A stretch of 10,308 nt of DNA from Actinomycetes bacterium (GTDB taxonomy: Bacteria > Actinomycetota > Acidimicrobiia > Acidimicrobiales > JAJYPT01), in contig JAJYPT010000051.1 of the NCBI GenBank assembly GCA_021795135.1, forward strand, positions 1 to 10,308, in the 5' to 3' direction. The position numbers were made by a program, and so were the translations under genes. The number at the start of each line of letters is the position of its first letter. The first letter of the stretch is position 1. Shown piece after piece: positions 1 to 7,744 of this stretch. Below the pieces are notes generated by a model, which searched no databases, had not been told where the DNA came from, and saw nothing but the letters and a program-made list of their open reading frames with translations.

Positions 1-2460
1 TCTCGATAAACGACGATAGATACCTCTATCATCATTAATCTGAAAGAGATAAATCCAATTATTATCTATCAATTCATGTACAAGAACTTGTCGAGAAATA
101 ATACTGTCTATCTCCTCTTGAGGCGCTTCGATTATCACATTGAGACGTAAAGGCTCATGGATCCAGTTTTTACCGTCATGCAAGGATTGCAAAGCGAGAC
201 CAATTCGCAGATCTCCTCCACCATTTCCTTCAAGAACCCCTATAGAACCACCAACGACATTATGCAAAACTTTATTACCACTGCCAAAATGTAAATTATC
301 AACCATAGAACCGTAATATTGCATATTGATCCAGTTGGCAACCACCATAGGTGCAGTCATAATCAACTCTAATGTCGAAAAACCTGCATCTTTTCGCCAA
401 TTGTAATCATGCAAGAAAACTCGTCCTGATAAATTGATACCTTTCGTACGCTCGCGAGGAGCAGCGACAAAAGCTGCGTTACGTGCTAGAGCCCATTCAG
501 GTCTAACTTCAGCCCAATCTCGAGTGCGTCGCCTCATGTCACGCATTACAACATCAGAAGGTTCATTAGCCATTCCTAGTAAGCTAGCTCGTTGCATTCG
601 GGTAAGTTCACCAGCCTCAGCCAACCATTGACGCAGCTGCGCTAAGTCTTTATCATGAGTTTTAGGTAAGTCTTCTGTATCAAACAGTGTAACTTCGTCT
701 GTTGTAGTGTCATGCAATCCAGCAATAAAGTAGGTATCTTGTGGAATTTTGATTCCCTTTTCTTCAAGGCCTCGTCGCGTTATTGGATCATTTAGCAAAG
801 CTGCTGCTATTCGCGCACTTGCCTCTCCGGTTTGTCCAGCACATGCGCCACAATCAAGTCCAGTTCCTTGTGGATTATTGACAGTAGTACTACCATGACC
901 TGCCAATAAGATAAGTCTGGCAAATGTATTTGTAAGACCCATATTATTTAATATAAAGCCTCCGACTTTTGCTAGATCATTTTTTGGGATGCCGACGTTG
1001 TTACCATTTGAAGCTGGACTGCCAATTGCTGTGAGTTGGGGACGAAGCTTTTGTTTAGTGCCAACATCAAGTCCCTTTTTATCTGGATGTGGAACTGTTC
1101 GAGTCCAACCCATACTGTCACCAAAAAGTTTTGGAACATATATAAGTCCAGTCGATTCAACAAAAGTAAAAGTAGATGCGGCTGAAGTTTTAAAACCTTT
1201 CCACGCATTAGCTATTCGAAGTCGTAATTGTCTTTTGTTAACCTCGCGTTGGGTTTCATCTTCATCTGCATAACTCAGACCTTCCCACACTTGATAAGGG
1301 GGATTGAATATAATAGGAAGGTGACCTTTAGGGGTATCTGATCCGAATGGCACATATTCCATAAGCACCCCAAAAAAGCCAGCAAATCCCAATGTCTGTA
1401 TTGCTGGGGTTACTGTTTCTAGTGCCCGTCGAATAATTTCAGAACGCACATCTATACAAAAGGCTGCTTGTACAGCAGGCCGTTCAACTACAGTGTCATT
1501 TTTTGAACTAGAAGACATTAATAATTGTACTAATGATCGTTGATAACCAATCTCAAGTGCTGTTTGTAAAATCGCATCAATGTGTTCAGGATGATTTTCA
1601 AACGGATTATTTTGTTGAGTTCTAAGCATCAAAGCCCATTTATTTGGCATGTCAGTATCAGAGTAAATTTTATGAAGAATGGCATCCCAACATACTCTAA
1701 TAGCAAGAAGATCACCTAAGGATTGGTCGGTCTCGCTTTTCAACTCAGCCTGCCAACGTAAATATCTAGCCCATCCAGCCCATCCTCCTACGCTCAAAAG
1801 TGCCGCCAAGAGATAATCATCGGTTATATCTACTGGAATAGAAAGTTCTCCAAGAGCCCAAGTAATTGCTGCCTCAGCCGTTGTCGGAAGAGTTGTTACA
1901 GTTTTTCTAATACCTCGCAAACCCATTATCTTTAGGCTCTTATCCATATGCATGAACTTAAGCCATCCTTGATACAAAGAGTCATCGCGCCATGGCATAG
2001 TCCACAAGGCCTGTCCCTCATCAAAATAAGCGGCACAATAACGGCTAATCCTTTCAATAACAATCTTTGACCAATCTCGATCATTATTGACAGTAATAAC
2101 ATCGGTAAATAGCGGAAATGCAACGCTCTCATTCTCAGATTGCTGTTTCATTTCCTGTTCAAGCCGGTTTACATCCCAGCTACTGTGCATCTGCTTTAAT
2201 GCCTCGGCTAGATCTTTTTTGGTAATTCTTCCATTGGCAATTTGGTCTTCATAATACGAGCGGGACATAGTCAGTCCTGTGCCAGTTATTTTTCGCAAAG
2301 TCTCATCGGCTTGCCAGAAGGGTTTATCGCGCAATCCAAAGTAGGGATTCACTGCAACAAAATGCTTAAGTGGCCACAAAGGAGCAATCCTTAGACATGC
2401 TCTATCGATGCTAGCTTCAATATCTCTGTCATGTGGAGTAGCTGCCTCTATTGGTTTCAT
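1..2460 (-). CDS. dabA: DabA, zinc-binding subunit of the DAB inorganic-carbon pump (3' end cut by window edge)
   Basis: The reading frame is open for 820 codons from ATG at 2460 to the left edge; only a short C-terminus should be missing, as family members are roughly 800-1000 residues. DabA (formerly DUF2309) is a beta-carbonic-anhydrase-like protein at the cytoplasmic membrane face that with DabB drives energy-coupled hydration of CO2 to bicarbonate. Seen: an N-terminal RIAPLWPLKHFVAVNPY block (about residues 24-40), the FCIDVRSE motif with C335 and D337, and GHGS...LDCGAC with H522 and C537. These four match the zinc ligands and catalytic residues described for Halothiobacillus DabA (C351, D353, H524, C539). 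The late motifs DWAEVRPEWALA and MTAPMVVANWINMQYYGS are also present. The start overlaps the dabB stop (TAATG), with AGAGGAG six to seven bases upstream, so the two genes are probably translationally coupled. No membrane segments are apparent, as expected. Confidence 0.95.
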   Translation of the reverse strand, partial: MKPIEAATPHDRDIEASIDRACLRIAPLWPLKHFVAVNPYFGLRDKPFWQADETLRKITGTGLTMSRSYYEDQIANGRITKKDLAEALKQMHSSWDVNRLEQEMKQQSENESVAFPLFTDVITVNNDRDWSKIVIERISRYCAAYFDEGQALWTMPWRDDSLYQGWLKFMHMDKSLKIMGLRGIRKTVTTLPTTAEAAITWALGELSIPVDITDDYLLAALLSVGGWAGWARYLRWQAELKSETDQSLGDLLAIRVCWDAILHKIYSDTDMPNKWALMLRTQQNNPFENHPEHIDAILQTALEIGYQRSLVQLLMSSSSKNDTVVERPAVQAAFCIDVRSEIIRRALETVTPAIQTLGFAGFFGVLMEYVPFGSDTPKGHLPIIFNPPYQVWEGLSYADEDETQREVNKRQLRLRIANAWKGFKTSAASTFTFVESTGLIYVPKLFGDSMGWTRTVPHPDKKGLDVGTKQKLRPQLTAIGSPASNGNNVGIPKNDLAKVGGFILNNMGLTNTFARLILLAGHGSTTVNNPQGTGLDCGACAGQTGEASARIAAALLNDPITRRGLEEKGIKIPQDTYFIAGLHDTTTDEVTLFDTEDLPKTHDKDLAQLRQWLAEAGELTRMQRASLLGMANEPSDVVMRDMRRRTRDWAEVRPEWALARNAAFVAAPRERTKGINLSGRVFLHDYNWRKDAGFSTLELIMTAPMVVANWINMQYYGSMVDNLHFGSGNKVLHNVVGGSIGVLEGNGGGDLRIGLALQSLHDGKNWIHEPLRLNVIIEAPQEEIDSIISRQVLVHELIDNNWIYLFQINDDRGIYRRLSR

Positions 2461-4115
2461 TATTTACTCCTCTTGAGGGGCTGTGCTTGAAGATTGACTG
2501 GTTTCAACTCTTTTTTATTTTTTGTCTTGGTCGCATCTAAAAGTGGTATGTGGCTAAAGGCAAGATCAACATACATACCGTTGTATAAATTCATATACAT
2601 AGCCTGCCAAAAAGATGACCTTTGTAGACGTGGTATAAGTTGTTGAATATGCAACAAAGATAAGAAGCCCACGACAATAAGCACTAATAGCCAAATAGGA
2701 ATATGATCTGCTTGTAGTGTTTCACTAGGAATACTACGTCCTAGTAAATAAGCAGATATATCGTGCAATCCGAAATATGCTGCACAAACAAAAATACTTA
2801 GCGGAGCAGCTCGCAACAATAAAGCGCCAGCTCCAAGCCCATAAGCATTGAGGGCTTGCAACAAGAGCTGACCCATAGCAATGGCAACTATAACTCCAAT
2901 TGTCAAAAGAGTAGGTTGTTTTTGCAGATCAATACCAAATGCTAGAGCGACTCCAAAAGTTACTGCCCCTGATAATATAATCGCCAGCTCGGCTCTTCCA
3001 AGTGTTTGCTTCACTTGTAGTTTTTTTATCGTAGGTCCACGGAAATTGTCTACAACGCTTCCAGATGATAAAAAAGCATGTGCTTTGTAAACAGAGTGAG
3101 CAACAATATGAACTACAGCAATACTGTAAAGACCAAGACCGCATTCCATAAGCATAAAACCCAATTGAGCAGAGGTAGAATAAGCTAAGGCTTCTTTGAT
3201 GTTGGTCTGAGTCATCATCATTAGAGATGCCATAATTACAGATAAAAGTCCTGCAAGAATAAGTACGACCCAAGCCCAACTCACATGAGTAATCATAAAA
3301 CTAACTCGTAGAAGTAAGAATGCTCCTGTATAAATAAGCCCTGCATGCAACAAGGCTGAAACCTGAGTAGGAGCCTCCATAACCTGAATAAGCCAACCAT
3401 GCAAGGGGAATACTCCGCTTTTCAAGATTGCAGTAAGTACGATCAGACCTGTTGCGATTTGCAAACCCACAGGAAGGCTTCCTTGGGAAGAACTCATCCA
3501 ATGCGCTATACCTGAAAATCCTGTCTTCCCAGTATCATGTGCTATTAATACAAAAGCGACTAAAAGACTTAGGTCTGCAATACGTGAGAGTAAATATTTT
3601 TTACGTGCTGCTACTACAGCCAAAGGACGCTCACGATAAAAAATCAACAATTGATGCAACAACAAACTTGCAGCTACAAACAAAATCCAAAAGAACCAGA
3701 TATTGTCTGTCAAAATTAGTGCCAAAAATACCCCAACTGTCAGACTCAACCATTTATGAAAGCTTCCCTCATGAGGATCGCCTACCATATATGACAAAGA
3801 GAATCGAGAAACGATCATCCCCATGAAAGAAACTAATAAGAACATAATTATTGTCAATGGATTAATAAGGGTTTTAATGGCAAATGTTCCCAATCCTCCT
3901 GGCAAGTAAAATCTAAAATAAGTAAGGGAATGTTGAGGAATTGCGATAAATATTGCTGCAGCAGCAATCCCACAAGCCAGGGAGAACCAATTAGCACGGT
4001 TACTAAGTGTCTTTATCCAAAAAACATGATCATTGGCGCGAATTCCAATAATAAGACCCACTAACAATAGTGGTAACGGTGCAACCAACAAGAGAGAGGA
4101 TGCAATATCAATCAT
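2460..4115 (-). CDS. dabB: DabB, membrane proton-conducting subunit of the DAB inorganic-carbon pump
   Basis: A 551-residue, strongly hydrophobic protein with more than a dozen apparent transmembrane stretches, of the NuoL/MrpA proton-conducting family (PF00361). The family core is clear: an LKSGVFPLHGWL segment with the conserved channel lysine K232, then MEAPTQVSALLHAGLIYTG from M246, and later EALAYSTSAQLGFMLMECGLG. Complex I NuoL would be longer and sit among nuo genes. Here the next gene, overlapping by one base, is dabA, which identifies the DAB pump; DabB is thought to couple cation flow to DabA-catalysed CO2 hydration. The start at 4115 is preceded by AGGAG about seven bases away (TTAGGAGTTCCATATG). 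The C-terminus is short, polar and lysine-rich. An autonomous Mrp antiporter subunit is unlikely because no other mrp genes are present. Confidence 0.93.
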   Translation of the reverse strand: MIDIASSLLLVAPLPLLLVGLIIGIRANDHVFWIKTLSNRANWFSLACGIAAAAIFIAIPQHSLTYFRFYLPGGLGTFAIKTLINPLTIIMFLLVSFMGMIVSRFSLSYMVGDPHEGSFHKWLSLTVGVFLALILTDNIWFFWILFVAASLLLHQLLIFYRERPLAVVAARKKYLLSRIADLSLLVAFVLIAHDTGKTGFSGIAHWMSSSQGSLPVGLQIATGLIVLTAILKSGVFPLHGWLIQVMEAPTQVSALLHAGLIYTGAFLLLRVSFMITHVSWAWVVLILAGLLSVIMASLMMMTQTNIKEALAYSTSAQLGFMLMECGLGLYSIAVVHIVAHSVYKAHAFLSSGSVVDNFRGPTIKKLQVKQTLGRAELAIILSGAVTFGVALAFGIDLQKQPTLLTIGVIVAIAMGQLLLQALNAYGLGAGALLLRAAPLSIFVCAAYFGLHDISAYLLGRSIPSETLQADHIPIWLLVLIVVGFLSLLHIQQLIPRLQRSSFWQAMYMNLYNGMYVDLAFSHIPLLDATKTKNKKELKPVNLQAQPLKRSK

Positions 4116-4202
4116 ATGGAACTCCTAATATAGGTAAACGTAAAACTATATGTGAAACGTAATTTAGCGTTTGATTTAGTGGTTGCAATATTATTACCCT
4201 TA

Positions 4203-4364
4203 CTAAATAGCCAAAAAGACAGTCATCGAACAAGTAGGCATAGGTGATGTAATTTTTCCAATAAATTCAAATAGGATAATTTCTAGTTTGAAATCCTGTT
4301 TCTTATTCTTAGTCATGGTCACAATTCTCAAAACATTGCGACATCTAAGTTTCCTTTTGGACAT
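4203..4364 (-). CDS. Possible small protein, 53 aa, upstream of dabB
   Basis: I do not recognise this protein. The frame from ATG at 4364 encodes a 53-residue peptide that is strongly basic at the N-terminus (MSKRKLRCRNVLRIV...KNKK), followed by a more hydrophobic half ending MTVFLAI. What makes it more than a random frame is the sequence AGGAGAG placed six bases before the ATG, as good a ribosome-binding site as any in the window. A longer start at 4397 would add eleven residues but swallows this site, so 4364 is preferred. It lies 87 bp upstream of dabB in the same direction and could be a leader gene on the dabBA transcript. Against it: no recognisable domain, AT-rich composition like the surrounding non-coding DNA, and nothing to show conservation. 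Confidence 0.35.
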   Translation of the reverse strand: MSKRKLRCRNVLRIVTMTKNKKQDFKLEIILFEFIGKITSPMPTCSMTVFLAI

Positions 4365-4378
4365 CGTACGCTCTCCTC

Positions 4379-4394
4379 TTCGTGAATTCGTGAA
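4379..4394. repeat. Tandem 8-bp repeat TTCGTGAA x2
   Basis: TTCGTGAA occurs twice head to tail directly upstream of the ribosome-binding site of the possible 53-codon gene. It may be a small binding site or chance; nothing further supports it. Confidence 0.4.
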
Positions 4395-4435
4395 CATATC
4401 TTAGATGAGAATTGACCTCTTTGTCTAGCCTTTTG

Positions 4436-4449
4436 CAACTATATAGTTG
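4436..4449. promoter_or_regulatory. Perfect 14-bp palindrome, candidate operator
   Basis: CAACTATATAGTTG is perfectly self-complementary over 14 bp. Preceded by G, its left arm reads GCAACT, the same arm as the palindrome at 4726-4746. It lies about 70 bp upstream of the possible small gene and 320 bp upstream of dabB. A dimeric winged-helix regulator such as the one encoded at 4890 would bind a site of this kind; this is inference. Confidence 0.4.
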
Positions 4450-4638
4450 TATTTTGCTTTTATTTGTGCCTTACATATAACTCAGTTAATAGTTATCTTT
4501 TAGCGCTTATCCAGTTCCCAATACTATTTTTGAGCCCAGTATTATTTTCTAAATAACAAATAATGCCTGCTTGCCACCTTTTAGTAGTACCTGAAATATA
4601 AGTTCCTCCTCAAGTCTTTCTATAAACAACAATGCTTC

Positions 4639-4781
4639 AAAATTATTTAGTTGTCTATTGACTTTTTTCTATTTATTGATAACTAATAGGTTAAGTCTCA
4701 ATCAGTTACTAACTTTTTTATTGCTGCAACTTCAACATTGAGTTGCTACAGAAAAATAATTACTTGATAAAAATTATTTAG
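4639..4781. repeat. 12-bp direct repeat pair AAAATTATTTAG
   Basis: Identical copies lie at 4639-4650 and 4770-4781, 131 bp apart, upstream of the wHTH promoter. The sequence is AT-only apart from its last base, so chance recurrence in AT-rich DNA is possible. Confidence 0.45.
4726..4746. promoter_or_regulatory. 21-bp near-perfect inverted repeat, candidate operator
   Basis: GCAAC-T-TCAA-CA-TTGA-GTTGC: both arms pair fully apart from one extra T on the left side. The two-base centre makes an RNA hairpin poor but suits a dimeric DNA-binding protein. It lies 107 bp upstream of the -35 box of the wHTH gene and shares the GCAACT/AGTTG arms with the palindrome at 4436-4449. Confidence 0.45.
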
Positions 4782-4800
4782 AAGAAATTTAATTACTTGA
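4757..4800. repeat. 11-bp direct repeat pair TAATTACTTGA, 33-bp period
   Basis: Exact copies at 4757-4767 and 4790-4800 start 33 bp apart, about three helical turns, placing them on the same face of the DNA just upstream of the promoter at 4853. This arrangement is common for activator or repressor sites; the bound protein is unknown. Confidence 0.5.
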
Positions 4801-4852
4801 AGTAGTTGTGATGAAAGTTAGCATTATTGCCCACAGGTCTTGGTTCTACAAA

Positions 4853-4882
4853 TTGACATTATTTTATAGAACTAGCTAAAAT
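4853..4882 (+). promoter_or_regulatory. Sigma70-type promoter for the wHTH gene
   Basis: TTGACA (4853-4858, full consensus), an 18-bp spacer, and TAAAAT (4877-4882, five of six consensus bases). Transcription would begin about 4888-4890, at or within two bases of the GTG start codon, which implies a leaderless mRNA. The lack of any Shine-Dalgarno sequence before that GTG agrees with this. Confidence 0.65.
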
Positions 4883-4889
4883 TGCATAT

Positions 4890-5279
4890 GTGACAGATTT
4901 GAATACAGAAAAAAAAGAGGTGGATAAACCACCTTGGACATTCCTTACTAATCATGGTCATGTCCTCATCTGTATATGTAGCGATCCAGGCATCCGAGGA
5001 CGAGATATTGCTGCTCAAGTTGGCATTACTGAACGTGCTGCACAAGCAATTATAGCTGATCTTGTTAATTCTGGGTACATTAGAAGAACGCGGGTAGGAC
5101 GAAGAAATCATTATTTAATCAATCCAGAACAACCTTTTCGCCATCCTCTTGAACAAGCTCATAGAATAGGTGAATTACTTCAACTACTTACCGACTTTCA
5201 TTCCAACAATTCTCAAAACCATCTTGTAGAGGTTCCTAAATCCTCTTCGAGATCTATTAAGTTAGACATGTTAGCTTAA
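4890..5279 (+). CDS. Small winged helix-turn-helix transcriptional regulator (MarR-like)
   Basis: A 129-residue probable DNA-binding protein. The core begins PWTFLTNHGHVLICI (about residues 15-29). It continues through IRGRDIAAQVGITERAAQAI (35-54), a typical HTH with recognition helix, and a basic wing GYIRRTRVGRRNHYLIN (62-78). A HPLE segment and a leucine-rich helix follow, possibly for dimerisation, and a polar tail. This architecture matches short MarR/ArsR-like wHTH proteins known in several phyla; no ligand or metal-binding motif is evident. The start is GTG at 4890: the overlapping ATG at 4888 meets a stop at once, the frame closes upstream at 4854, and no ribosome-binding site is present. 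The gene is divergent from dabBA and convergent with cbbO, so it may control the carbon pump, the carboxysome operon, itself, or all of them. That role is inference. Confidence 0.88.
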   Translation: MTDLNTEKKEVDKPPWTFLTNHGHVLICICSDPGIRGRDIAAQVGITERAAQAIIADLVNSGYIRRTRVGRRNHYLINPEQPFRHPLEQAHRIGELLQLLTDFHSNNSQNHLVEVPKSSSRSIKLDMLA

Positions 5280-5376
5280 AGAGTTTTTGTTATAAAACCC
5301 TATTAGATAGTATTGCCTAAGGTTGTTTACAAATTATCAATAAGTTCGATTTACTCAATGATCAATACCGATAATC

Positions 5377-7731
5377 CTATCGAGTAAGACCCATGTATAG
5401 AATTGGTAGTTTTTCGGGCAACCTTTGAACGTGATCTAAAACTACATAGTTATTAGCGCCAAAGATACGAGATACATACTGATCAGCTCGTGGATCAAGG
5501 CTTAGACAATAGGTAGAAATACCAAACTTGGTTATTTCTTCAACAGCCTTTTTGGCATCAAATCTCAAGTATTGAGGGTCACGTACATCATTATCTGCTG
5601 GCTCCCCATCGGTTATTACTAATAAAAGTTTTTTAGAGCTAGGCTGACGTTTCAAAATTGAGCCAGCGTGACGTATAGCAGCTCCCATCCGGGTAGACAA
5701 CTGTCCACTCATACCTGATAAGCGAGCCTTAGCGTGATCATTGTAAGGTTCATCAAAATCTTTGAAACGGAAATATTCAACATCATGGCGGCTATTTGAA
5801 TCAAATCCGTGGATAGCGAACGGATCACCAATTTTGTCGAGAGCATCAGCAAGCAATACACTAGCTTCGCGGGCAAGATCCAATACAGTATTATCTGAAC
5901 CAGGTACTATATCATTAGTAGACTCAGATAGATCGATTAGTAACAGAACAGAAAGATCACGTACTTTACGTATATTACGTATCATAATACGAGGATCTGG
6001 TTGGTGACCCATATGCATATCAACTACAGCACCAACAGCAGCGTTTAGGTCTATTTCATCACCATCTTCTTGCTTACGCAAGCGCTGCACTCCTTGGGGT
6101 TGTAATGCCTCAATAAGAAATTTGAGTCTACTGATAACTGGCTTGTATTTGTTGACAATTTCTTCGATTATATCTAAGCCACCACTTTTGGCCCGTTTTT
6201 CCAATACAGTACACCAGCTAGGCCGTTCTAATTGCATTTGGTAATCCCACTCAGGATAATGATAAGGTTCTGGCGGTGGCTCTCTACCTTCTTGCTCATT
6301 TAGACTAGTGGTTTCTTCATCTCGAAAGAATTCGGTAGTTAGTACCCAAATTTCGTTTGCATCATCGCCTGCATTAGGTACATCAATTGTATTTATCATT
6401 TCCATTAGACTGACATTTTTGCGAATTTGATGTGTTGGAACCCCAGCAGTCATAAACTCTAAATCCCGCAGCTCCTCAAACTCCCAAATATATTGATTAT
6501 CATCACGATAATACGGTATATCAATCAACTTATCGCTACTTGAATAAGACACTCCAAGCTGGCTCATTTCTTCAGCAAGGTGTAATCCTACTTCGAGTGA
6601 CCATTCCGTAGAATTCAAATGATCTTTCTGTTCATTGAATAGTTGACGACCTAAAGCAACCCAAGGGTGGTTATCAAAGTACTTTGGATCAAGCAATGCA
6701 CGCGCCAAGCGTGCCATTAGGGGACTAGCTCCATCGCCTAATTCAGGTGTTGCTGTATGTAGAGGCAACCAAATCTGTTCAAGTCCAGGAAATTCCTTAA
6801 GGGCAATAGTTTCTACACGAGCATCTTCTACCAATCCAACTAGAACTACCTCTAGAGCGCTAAGTCCACTTTTGTCGAATTGATGGGTAGTATATACCTG
6901 ATGACATGCCGCATGAGCAGCACTAGCACGATATAGCTCAATACCTGAAACGCGTATTTCTTCACCTGATGGAGTCGGTAATACTAAATCATCATAAGCA
7001 TCAGGAAGATGAATGACATATCCACTAATAAAAGGACGGTAGCCTTCGCGTTGTTCAAAATCACCACTGGTTGGACGCAAAAAGAAATCACGTCCCCAAA
7101 GAGCACGTAAATACATACCAATGCGTCGTTGGACATCAATGAAGAGCGTACCTTTACGTTCTTTTTGCAAAATACCAATGGATTCTGGACTTTCCAAGGA
7201 AAAATATTTTACCTGGTTATCAAAATCACTTTTGTGTGCTTGAGCTCCCCAAAATGCCCAACGCCGTAGTCCACCTAGGGTAAGTTGGTCCAAGAGTACC
7301 TCAAGATGATCCAGCATTGGACGAACTCCACGCGGTGCTTGTGAAAGCAATAGGTCAAGAAAATTTAAATAAGAACGAAATAGTTGAATATCACCTAATC
7401 GTGTAGCTGCAGTGGGGCTAGTAGAAAACATAGTAGCAATTACAGAAGCACTAGTTTTGGAATACATTTTAATTCCGGTATTGAGCATATCTCGAACTGC
7501 TTCTTCACCGAGTTCACGTGCTACAGCAGGTGCACTTTGGATGAACGATACAACCAAATCGGTGCTTCGTCCCAACGACTTCAGATTTATAGCAGCCTCT
7601 AAATAGTCATTTTCCAGTCCACGCGGTGTAAATACTCGTGCAGCTTCATCCCAAGAAGCATGCAGAACTTCAGCAGCCTGTTCTCCGAGTTCATCCAATA
7701 TGTCCTGGTATTTTTCTAGTTCGACTGCCAT
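5377..7731 (-). CDS. cbbO: CbbO, von Willebrand factor A protein of the Rubisco activase CbbQO
   Basis: A 784-residue protein of normal family length. CbbO is the adaptor that binds Rubisco and works with the CbbQ hexamer to remove inhibitory sugar phosphates from the active site. The long N-terminal part (about 1-590) has no simple motif but looks colinear with CbbO proteins. The C-terminal vWA domain starts near 590 with LSVLLLIDLSESTND. The metal-ion-dependent adhesion site appears intact: D600, S602 and S604 (DxSxS), with T680 (LSTRMG) and D708 (ITDGEP) as the likely remaining ligands. It follows cbbQ after 13 bp without a strong ribosome-binding site, suggesting translational coupling. 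It is the last gene of the operon, ending 97 bp from the convergent wHTH gene. The related NorD protein is excluded by the carboxysome context. Confidence 0.95.
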   Translation of the reverse strand: MAVELEKYQDILDELGEQAAEVLHASWDEAARVFTPRGLENDYLEAAINLKSLGRSTDLVVSFIQSAPAVARELGEEAVRDMLNTGIKMYSKTSASVIATMFSTSPTAATRLGDIQLFRSYLNFLDLLLSQAPRGVRPMLDHLEVLLDQLTLGGLRRWAFWGAQAHKSDFDNQVKYFSLESPESIGILQKERKGTLFIDVQRRIGMYLRALWGRDFFLRPTSGDFEQREGYRPFISGYVIHLPDAYDDLVLPTPSGEEIRVSGIELYRASAAHAACHQVYTTHQFDKSGLSALEVVLVGLVEDARVETIALKEFPGLEQIWLPLHTATPELGDGASPLMARLARALLDPKYFDNHPWVALGRQLFNEQKDHLNSTEWSLEVGLHLAEEMSQLGVSYSSSDKLIDIPYYRDDNQYIWEFEELRDLEFMTAGVPTHQIRKNVSLMEMINTIDVPNAGDDANEIWVLTTEFFRDEETTSLNEQEGREPPPEPYHYPEWDYQMQLERPSWCTVLEKRAKSGGLDIIEEIVNKYKPVISRLKFLIEALQPQGVQRLRKQEDGDEIDLNAAVGAVVDMHMGHQPDPRIMIRNIRKVRDLSVLLLIDLSESTNDIVPGSDNTVLDLAREASVLLADALDKIGDPFAIHGFDSNSRHDVEYFRFKDFDEPYNDHAKARLSGMSGQLSTRMGAAIRHAGSILKRQPSSKKLLLVITDGEPADNDVRDPQYLRFDAKKAVEEITKFGISTYCLSLDPRADQYVSRIFGANNYVVLDHVQRLPEKLPILYMGLTR

Positions 7732-7744
7732 GCTATTTCAATTT

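Larger units (their letters stand above)
4116..4889. other. 774-bp AT-rich intergenic control region between dabB and the wHTH gene
   Basis: Apart from the possible 53-codon gene at 4203-4364 no coding region is seen. The segment separates divergent genes, so it must hold at least two promoters. The rightward one (4853-4882) is clear. For dabB the best guess is TTGCAA (4183-4188) and TAAATT (4161-4166), read on the minus strand with a 16-bp spacer; this is weak. It also holds palindromes at 4436-4449 and 4726-4746, an inverted repeat AATACT/AGTATT (4520-4525 and 4538-4543), 12-bp direct repeats (4639-4650, 4770-4781) and 11-bp direct repeats (4757-4767, 4790-4800). No tRNA, known riboswitch or mobile-element end is apparent. 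Confidence 0.6.

Noticed and set aside
989..1273. 94-codon open frame on the plus strand
   Set aside because: It lies antisense to the conserved DabA core and the peptide shows no domain; it is a shadow of dabA.
2929..3279. 116-codon minus-strand frame inside dabB, and a 124-codon plus-strand frame at 3452-3826
   Set aside because: Both overlap the continuous, family-conserved DabB frame and show no independent motif or ribosome-binding site.
2460..4115. Respiratory complex I subunit NuoL or an Mrp antiporter subunit
   Set aside because: The family fold is shared, but the overlapping downstream gene is dabA and no other nuo or mrp genes are present.
4520..4543. Inverted repeat AATACT/AGTATT as a terminator or riboswitch stem
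   Set aside because: A six-base AT-rich stem with a 12-base loop and no gene leading into it; too weak to call.
4872..5111. 79-codon minus-strand frame opposite the wHTH gene
   Set aside because: The plus-strand protein has a clear HTH and wing and a near-consensus promoter; the antisense peptide has neither domain nor context.
5283..5298. Hairpin GTTTT-TGTTAT-AAAAC after the wHTH stop, as a terminator
   Set aside because: The stem is only five base pairs, four of them A-T, and it lacks a GC-rich stem and a U-tract on either strand. A second small hairpin (5369-5382) overlaps the cbbO stop codon and is equally weak.
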